A DNA stretch of 64,000 nucleotides from Tritrichomonas musculus (lineage: Eukaryota > Parabasalia > Tritrichomonadida > Tritrichomonadidae). Positions within the stretch are counted from its first letter, which is position 1; the number at the start of each line of letters is the position of its first letter. The position numbers and the translations under genes are program-made. The stretch spans positions 6,014,001 to 6,078,000 of the forward strand of contig JAPFFF010000007.1 of the NCBI GenBank assembly GCA_039105265.1, given 5' to 3'. Shown piece by piece: positions 58,430-64,000 of the stretch. The notes under the pieces are model-generated. The model ran no database searches. It saw only the letters and a program-made list of their open reading frames with translations, and was not told where the DNA came from.

Positions 58430-60202
58430 ATGATTGATATTCCTCCTATTGTTGATCAGCTTGCTCCTGAACCTCAAAATAGCAATATGGAAAAACCTAT
58501 ACCAAGATATGTCCTTATTCCTGGTTTTAATTTTTTTCAACTTTTTTTAATTGGGCTAGGATACCTTCCATTTTCAAATAGATTGCTTGGGCAACAAGTA
58601 AAAGATAAATATGATACAGAAGATTTGGCTTCTAATGATTTTAATCTTAATAATCTTTTGAATGAAAGTACTGTTGTTAATAGAAAACAACAATTTTTAT
58701 TTCTATTACATTCATTTAATGAAGAAGAAGATACTACAGATAATATAATCCTTAATGAAAATATTGATTATTCAAAAGATCTAAAAGTTAATGAAAGCGA
58801 AGACAAAATATATGATATAAAGTTTTTCCAACGGCTTTTTGCGAAGAAAAATAGAAAAAAAATCATAATACAACTTGATGAACTTCAAAAATGTATAGCT
58901 TTTTCAAGAGATATTGATTTCGTTGACCTTGATACTGGGAAAGACCAACGAGATATTATTATTAATACAATCCAAAATGTTAAATCTTATACTGATAAAC
59001 CTTTTCTATTTTTTTCAAAGGGAACTTCTTCTCAAACTAAATTCCCATTACGAGTTTTAATGCAAAGAAATCTAGAATCATTACTTGATAATAAAACTGT
59101 CATTGATATCCTGACTAAAAAATATAAAATTGATAGCGACGATGAAAAAAAGAAAAAAAGCAAAGCAAAAGAAATATATTCACAAGAATGTAAAAATTAT
59201 TGTAATTTATCGTTTATTATAGGCACAAAAAATGGAATCCCAATTTTATTACTTATCAATCAAAGTTGCATTGTTAAAGTTTACGATAATAAATCTGAAA
59301 TGTTTGAAAATGATGAAAGCATAATGAATAGTCTCGATACTATTTATATGCTTTATTATTCAATTGATGGGATTGATTGTGGTATTCCTCTAAAAAGCAG
59401 CATCAGTCTTAAATCGAAGTTAATACACGGAGAAATAAATGAGCTAACTGATTCGATTTTCAGGAATTATTTGCATTATAAAGCTGAATCCAATTGGGAT
59501 AATAGAGAATTTAATTTCATAGAACTTTTACAAGAATCAATTATATATCCCGCGTTTTTCGGTTTTTGTATGGGTTGTGATTTAGAATCTTGCTTCATTG
59601 GATCAGTTATTTTAGGCACAGACTTGAGCTTAAAAGATCATATTATCAATAATTCAAATTCAGAATTACAAACAAATATTCGCAACTTTGTTCAGACATA
59701 TGGAAAATTTACTATATTTGTTGGTATATTACCACAATTTATGGAGGCAGTTATAGAAAGAGAAGATGCCCGAACTATTAATAAGCTTGCCAACTTTCTT
59801 TTCTCATCTATTCCAGCGTACAATAAGCTCTTTTTTGATTTATTTATTTACTTTATGAAGACTGTTATCTCTAGATTGCCATCTAAGCCTGTCGAATTTC
59901 AAAAAACACTTAAACAATATTTAGCTATGGTAGTTGAAAATAGCGATAACTTAAATATCAGTGATTTACCTTCAAATTATCCAACTTATTCTAACGCATT
60001 TTCCTTGGAACAACATCAAAACAATCATATGACACCATTACAGGCTTACGATAATCTTGAGAAATTAAAAGATGAAAAGTATGCTATATTTTTCACAAAG
60101 AAATGCAAATATGTCAAAGATTATAAATCTGAATTTATACAACCAGAAGATTTTACCAAATATTTATCTTCAATTTATTATTTGCCTGAAATATACATTT
60201 AA
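58430..60202 (+). CDS. Trichomonad protein of unknown function (590 residues)
   Basis: The uninterrupted frame and start ATG support a real gene. No signal peptide and no named domain. Features: a hydrophobic start after the N-terminal Pro/Glu region (YVLIPGFNFFQLFLIGLGYL, ~27-46), a Lys-rich insert (DDEKKKKSKAKEI, ~239-251), a Cys-containing stretch FFGFCMGCDLESCFIGSVIL (~375-394) and a long C-terminal helical part. Mixed alpha/beta character. It is divergent from the kinase gene by 198 bp. I cannot assign a function. Confidence 0.6.
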   Translation: MIDIPPIVDQLAPEPQNSNMEKPIPRYVLIPGFNFFQLFLIGLGYLPFSNRLLGQQVKDKYDTEDLASNDFNLNNLLNESTVVNRKQQFLFLLHSFNEEEDTTDNIILNENIDYSKDLKVNESEDKIYDIKFFQRLFAKKNRKKIIIQLDELQKCIAFSRDIDFVDLDTGKDQRDIIINTIQNVKSYTDKPFLFFSKGTSSQTKFPLRVLMQRNLESLLDNKTVIDILTKKYKIDSDDEKKKKSKAKEIYSQECKNYCNLSFIIGTKNGIPILLLINQSCIVKVYDNKSEMFENDESIMNSLDTIYMLYYSIDGIDCGIPLKSSISLKSKLIHGEINELTDSIFRNYLHYKAESNWDNREFNFIELLQESIIYPAFFGFCMGCDLESCFIGSVILGTDLSLKDHIINNSNSELQTNIRNFVQTYGKFTIFVGILPQFMEAVIEREDARTINKLANFLFSSIPAYNKLFFDLFIYFMKTVISRLPSKPVEFQKTLKQYLAMVVENSDNLNISDLPSNYPTYSNAFSLEQHQNNHMTPLQAYDNLEKLKDEKYAIFFTKKCKYVKDYKSEFIQPEDFTKYLSSIYYLPEIYI

Positions 60203-60516
60203 GAAATTACTAAATATACGATCTAATTTTTTTTTGCCTTTTTTTAATGATCTTGAAAAATTTATATAACAGGCATATTAATGTTTCAGAAATCAATAAT
60301 ATAATTTTTGTTTACATTTTATTTTAAATTAATAAAAAAATGATACTTATATATATACACAAAAACAAACAAACAAACGATGATAATAATCATTTGAAAA
60401 TATAATTAACACAAAAGGATTAGTTCTTTAGCTTTTAACATAATTATGATAACATAATATTAATATTTTCAAGTATTATATTAGAGAGGAGTTGCCTATT
60501 AAAAACAGTTTATTGT
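60203..60516. other. Convergent spacer
   Basis: AT-rich; (TATA)n at about 60350-60358 and a short CAAA repeat after it. No gene recognised. Confidence 0.45.
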
Positions 60517-61617
60517 TTAGTATTTAAATAAACTTTTTTGCATCAGCTTAATATCATGAATATTTTTCGCAATATCTGATTGAGATTGATCCCATATTGT
60601 TGGATGGAGCGTCCCGTTTTTCGATAAAGCTAATTGTTGTTTAATTTCAATCCTTTGTATTTTTTCTTTTATAATAGAACAAGAATTTTCCTTTTCTTTG
60701 AGATTAGATATAATTAAATTATCTTTTTCTTTTAGATTTTTGATAATGTAATCAATAATGATTTTTGCACTTGATTTTATATCAATTCTTTTATGGATAT
60801 GATATATTTTAGACAATTCCTTATAAATTACATCACGTCTAACAGAAGTAGACTTATTTTTTAATTCCTTATTTGCATATTCAATCGGAGATATATTAAA
60901 TTCATTGCATAATGAATCAAACGATCGAACTATTTCATTATTAAATGCTTTTAATTTGCTAATTTCAACCAAATAATATTGTTGCGATGCTTTTACATGT
61001 TCCATATACTCTTTGTTTTGATTAGTAAAAAAGTATCTTTGATACTTATCTATTTCTTCTTGTAAATGGCGAAAAGATCTTTTTATTTCTAATTTTAATT
61101 CATCAATTGCGTTGTGCAAAAAAAATAAATTATTCTTTTTAATTTTTTTAGCTTGCCCATAAACTTGTAACAATACTATATGATTTGCTCTTATAATTTT
61201 TGTTTGGTTGTTTGAGAGGAGATGATAATTTTCAAATGAAATTGAATTATTTGGATTATCATCAATCTGAATAATTTTTTTACTCATATTCTTCTTCTTA
61301 ATATTTGTTTGAATGTTTCTTTTTAACAAACGATTTTTGATTATTAGCTCATTTAATATGTTTGCTTTTTCTTTTCGAAACATTGAAATATAATCTCTTT
61401 TTTGAATTATTTCTTCTTTTTGATGCTCTATCTCTTTTAAAATATAATCTAAATAATTTTTTTTTTCATTTCCTAGAGCATTTTGGAGAAGTAATGATAT
61501 ATTGTTAATACTTTCATCATCTTGTATATTTCGAATTTGTACTTCGTTCTCATAAACAAAATCTTCAATTAATTTGCAAATGCTATTCTTTCTTTTAAAT
61601 ATTACATTTTTATTCAT
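60517..61617 (-). CDS. Coiled-coil protein of unknown function
   Basis: 366 residues, strongly charged, Lys/Glu/Asn/Ile-rich, with heptad-like spacing over ~55-110 and ~160-330. No recognised globular domain, no signal peptide. The last ~30 residues (LHPTIWDQSQSDIAKNIHDI) are less coiled. It is likely structural (cytoskeleton or basal body), though this is only an inference from composition. Confidence 0.6.
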   Translation of the reverse strand: MNKNVIFKRKNSICKLIEDFVYENEVQIRNIQDDESINNISLLLQNALGNEKKNYLDYILKEIEHQKEEIIQKRDYISMFRKEKANILNELIIKNRLLKRNIQTNIKKKNMSKKIIQIDDNPNNSISFENYHLLSNNQTKIIRANHIVLLQVYGQAKKIKKNNLFFLHNAIDELKLEIKRSFRHLQEEIDKYQRYFFTNQNKEYMEHVKASQQYYLVEISKLKAFNNEIVRSFDSLCNEFNISPIEYANKELKNKSTSVRRDVIYKELSKIYHIHKRIDIKSSAKIIIDYIIKNLKEKDNLIISNLKEKENSCSIIKEKIQRIEIKQQLALSKNGTLHPTIWDQSQSDIAKNIHDIKLMQKSLFKY

Positions 61618-61773
61618 TATTTATGTTAAAAAATCGACCAAATATTCATTCAATTGAATATAAAAAAGAATAAATGTTAACCAATTTTATTATAATTAAC
61701 GTGTATCAACAAAACAAAACAAAAATCATTTTAAAATACGCCCTATAATCAAATAACATATATATAACTAATA

Positions 61774-62949
61774 TTATGAATCTGATGCCCTTGTAAGTTC
61801 AGATAACTTCCATAAAGCAAGAGTACAGTGAAAATCTTGACCATATCTCTTTGAATCTGTAGCTTTTAAAAGTGCTACTGCTAGTTTTTCAATCGAATTT
61901 CTAAAATCAGTTATCTTTGAACCTTTTACTTCATTGTTGACCAAACTTAATGCCCAGGAAGATAGTAATCCTGACAAGTTTGACATTTCTTTTGTTGTAT
62001 CCTGAGGAGCAACTGAATGAGCAATTGCAATTGAAGCACTAAATAATTGTGCGAATTCGAATAAATCTGTTAGTTGTAGAATCCATCTTTTTCTGATATT
62101 TCCAAGTGCTAATCCCACAGAGCTAACAATAGAACGTGAAGTAGCAGGTATATCACTAGGATCTCCTGAGTTTAAGTGTTTTCTTATACTTAATATAAAT
62201 TCACGACGATCAACCTGAAATACATCAGCACCTTTTGCAATAAGAGCAGCAATGGACGAAGCAAGACGACGAAAATATTCAAATGAGTTGGGACCAGTGT
62301 GCGGTTCAATAGCAGAATTTAAGCATTGAGTCCATAATGAAACGCAAAATGCAACAAATTCAAACCAAAGAACTTCGAATGCTTCAGCCCAATTTTCCTG
62401 TTCAATTTGCGGAAATCGCATACGGAATTCAATAGCAATTGATGTAATTAAAGAAGGTGATATTTCAGATTCAGAAGAAGCCAAAAACATAATACGCTTC
62501 TTAGCTTGAGCAATTAGATATTTTTTAAACGTTTCAACATTTTGTCCTTCACATGAAAAATTAATAACATCGTTTAAAGAAACTGTTGTCATTGAGCCTC
62601 CTTCTCCTTGTGATCGTCCTGGAGGATTAAAAGCATTATTAAGAATATCAAATCTATCATATTTTATTAAAAACTCGAAATTTGTTGGCTGACCTTGCTG
62701 ACTTCGAGTATAACTAATATGAATTAAATTGTCTGGATCTTGCTCAATTTTTCCATCAGACACCGTAAATAAATGAAAACATTTGGTCCAATCTTCTGAA
62801 TAAACTTCGAATTCACGCCCTCCAAGAGCTATTTTAACTGGAAGCTCTTGAAGTTTATTGTTAGGTTTTCTAACACATAGCGAAGCACTTAGAACTTGCT
62901 TTCCGAAAATACGAGGAACTTTAGCATTACCAAATCCAGTCTTTGTCAT
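61774..62949 (-). CDS. Unknown protein, 391 residues, divergent from an ER-membrane gene
   Basis: The first ~110 residues look like beta strands (SASLCVRKPNNKLQELPVKI, GREFEVYSEDWTKCFHLFTV, FEFLIKYDRFDIL). The rest (~125-391) is a bundle of amphipathic helices with many Ala/Ser/Leu (SSIAALIAKGADVF, SRSIVSSVGLALGNI, ALWKLSELTRASDS). No family recognised. Composition is closer to a conserved housekeeping protein than to low-complexity genes nearby. Function unknown. Confidence 0.6.
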   Translation of the reverse strand: MTKTGFGNAKVPRIFGKQVLSASLCVRKPNNKLQELPVKIALGGREFEVYSEDWTKCFHLFTVSDGKIEQDPDNLIHISYTRSQQGQPTNFEFLIKYDRFDILNNAFNPPGRSQGEGGSMTTVSLNDVINFSCEGQNVETFKKYLIAQAKKRIMFLASSESEISPSLITSIAIEFRMRFPQIEQENWAEAFEVLWFEFVAFCVSLWTQCLNSAIEPHTGPNSFEYFRRLASSIAALIAKGADVFQVDRREFILSIRKHLNSGDPSDIPATSRSIVSSVGLALGNIRKRWILQLTDLFEFAQLFSASIAIAHSVAPQDTTKEMSNLSGLLSSWALSLVNNEVKGSKITDFRNSIEKLAVALLKATDSKRYGQDFHCTLALWKLSELTRASDS

Positions 62950-63054
62950 AGATAATCACTGTTTTAAATATAAAAATATTTTCTAACTTTTTCAAAAGTT
63001 AACAATTCAACGTTTTTTCAAAATAAATTCTATTTATATCAGGTCGTTTAAAAA
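62950..63054. promoter_or_regulatory. Divergent promoter with TAACTTTTTCAAAAGTT box
   Basis: A 105-bp spacer shared by two divergent starts. TAACTTTTTCAAAAGTT at 62984-63000 is the palindromic form of the recurring box and could serve both genes. Confidence 0.45.
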
Positions 63055-63744
63055 ATGCTCTTTTTGCATTTAATCATAAACTTTTGTTGCTCATCAATAG
63101 TTGAATCCACATTTAAAGATTTATCAGGTCATTGGGAGGGAAGATTTATTCATTCGCCTAGTGCTTCTGATCCATATATTTTTGATTTCAATGTTTCTGC
63201 AGATTTTGAATATTTAAAAGGAAGTGAACATCTGACATTAACAGTTACAAACCATACAAATAAAAACACAATGCTTTTCTTTATCAAAGAATATCCAGAA
63301 ATAAAAAATCGTGTTATCGTTTCTGATCGTTTTGATGAAGATTTTGCGGAATTGTCTATTATAGAGGGATATGAAAAACATATATATTTAATTCGTGGCA
63401 TTATAAAACCAAAAAATGATCAAGTTACTATTTCACTTGAGAGTACTACTTTATCATTATCTATTACTGACCAATTTTCATCTAATGTTACTCTAATAAA
63501 TCTTTCTCAAGAATTTAAAAATGCAAAAATTAATTATTATGTTCGTATTGGATTAATATTTTCAGTGATGGTCGCCATATTTTGTGGCCTTTATAAAATG
63601 TCTGATCTAACAGATGTAATCCCTGAAGAAGAAGGAAAAACAGCATTAGCAATTAAACAGATGTCATTAGCTCAAGAAAGAGCCAAAAAACTGAATGAAG
63701 AAAAAAAGAAAAGCCCTCAATCTTCAAAACCAAAAACAGACTAA
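63055..63744 (+). CDS. Type I ER/secretory membrane protein of unknown function
   Basis: 229 residues: signal peptide (MLFLHLIINFCCSSIVES), a ~140-residue lumenal beta-rich domain starting DLSGHWEGRFI with NxS/T sites (NVS, NHT, NVT), one membrane span at ~162-181 (YYVRIGLIFSVMVAIFCGLY), and a short basic cytoplasmic tail ending in Lys/Ser/Pro residues. The layout recalls EMC/ER-type single-pass subunits, but no family match is secure. Confidence 0.7.
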   Translation: MLFLHLIINFCCSSIVESTFKDLSGHWEGRFIHSPSASDPYIFDFNVSADFEYLKGSEHLTLTVTNHTNKNTMLFFIKEYPEIKNRVIVSDRFDEDFAELSIIEGYEKHIYLIRGIIKPKNDQVTISLESTTLSLSITDQFSSNVTLINLSQEFKNAKINYYVRIGLIFSVMVAIFCGLYKMSDLTDVIPEEEGKTALAIKQMSLAQERAKKLNEEKKKSPQSSKPKTD

Positions 63745-64000
63745 TTTTATTTGGACATAAAAAATATTATATTAAAAATATATTAAAAATAACATTTATT
63801 ATTACTTTTGGAACTGATGCTTTTTTAGCAACTAACATACACAGGTTGTGTGATGCAAACAAATTCCAAAAAAGAATTTATATTATAATTAAATATTTTT
63901 TTTTTAAACAAAACTATTCATTTTTACTACAAACATTTGTTTAGAATAAAATAACATGAAAATATAGAGCCTTTTCAATTTGAAACAGTATATGACTCGA
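63745..64000. other. Intergenic end of the window
   Basis: AT-rich DNA, nothing recognised before the window ends. Confidence 0.4.

Overview
This looks like nuclear DNA of a parabasalid protist, most likely a Tritrichomonas- or Trichomonas-type organism. The sequence is very AT-rich. Genes are long, uninterrupted ORFs in the standard code, on both strands, with no sign of introns. Many starts sit just downstream of a TCA(T/A)-type initiator (Inr). Two genes encode proteins with the trichomonad initiator-binding domain, and one encodes a short R2R3 Myb protein. No species-specific marker was seen, so the genus is an inference.

Layout. 1-12612 is a dense block: a 5'-truncated gene with a histidine-phosphatase-like tail, a full-length pyruvate phosphate dikinase (PPDK) paralogue, a class-M-type sirtuin, a membrane protein with a cysteine patch, a TRAPPC10-like protein and a flavodoxin-fold reductase. 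12613-14706 is gene-free and holds an 820-bp non-autonomous transposon and a 242-bp mariner-type MITE. 14707-22769 carries a large unknown gene with a sharp internal GC step, a small coiled-coil gene, a redox-dead PDI-like gene and an initiator-binding-domain gene. 22770-28379 is a 5.6-kb gene desert packed with MITEs (one MULE-like, one mariner-like, nested palindromic elements). 28380-31720 has a Sec7-PH protein and a protein kinase. 31721-36717 holds a 904-bp element with 8-bp target-site duplications and decayed mobile-element debris. 36718-37566 is the Myb gene. 39120-44057 holds a decayed P-type transposase next to an apparently intact P-superfamily transposon (39969-44057) with terminal inverted repeats, an 8-bp target-site duplication and one 1083-codon ORF. 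44783-63744 is a second gene-rich block: ubiquitin-like-fold proteins, a C2 protein, a histidine acid phosphatase, a second initiator-binding-domain gene, a kinase with a repeat tail, several trichomonad proteins of unknown function and an ER-type membrane protein. A 1379-bp non-autonomous element lies at 54826-56204.

Two themes stand out. First, several proteins keep an enzyme fold but have lost key catalytic residues: PPDK (phosphohistidine, catalytic Cys, metal ligand), the PGM-like domain (nucleophile His), Sec7 (glutamic finger) and the PDI-like protein (CxxC). The histidine acid phosphatase keeps its His but has lost the neighbouring Arg residues. Second, the intergenic space is built largely from several classes of small cut-and-paste elements. 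The most notable is the P-superfamily element, whose transposase appears to carry a SANT/Myb-like DNA-binding domain in place of the THAP finger usual in P transposases.
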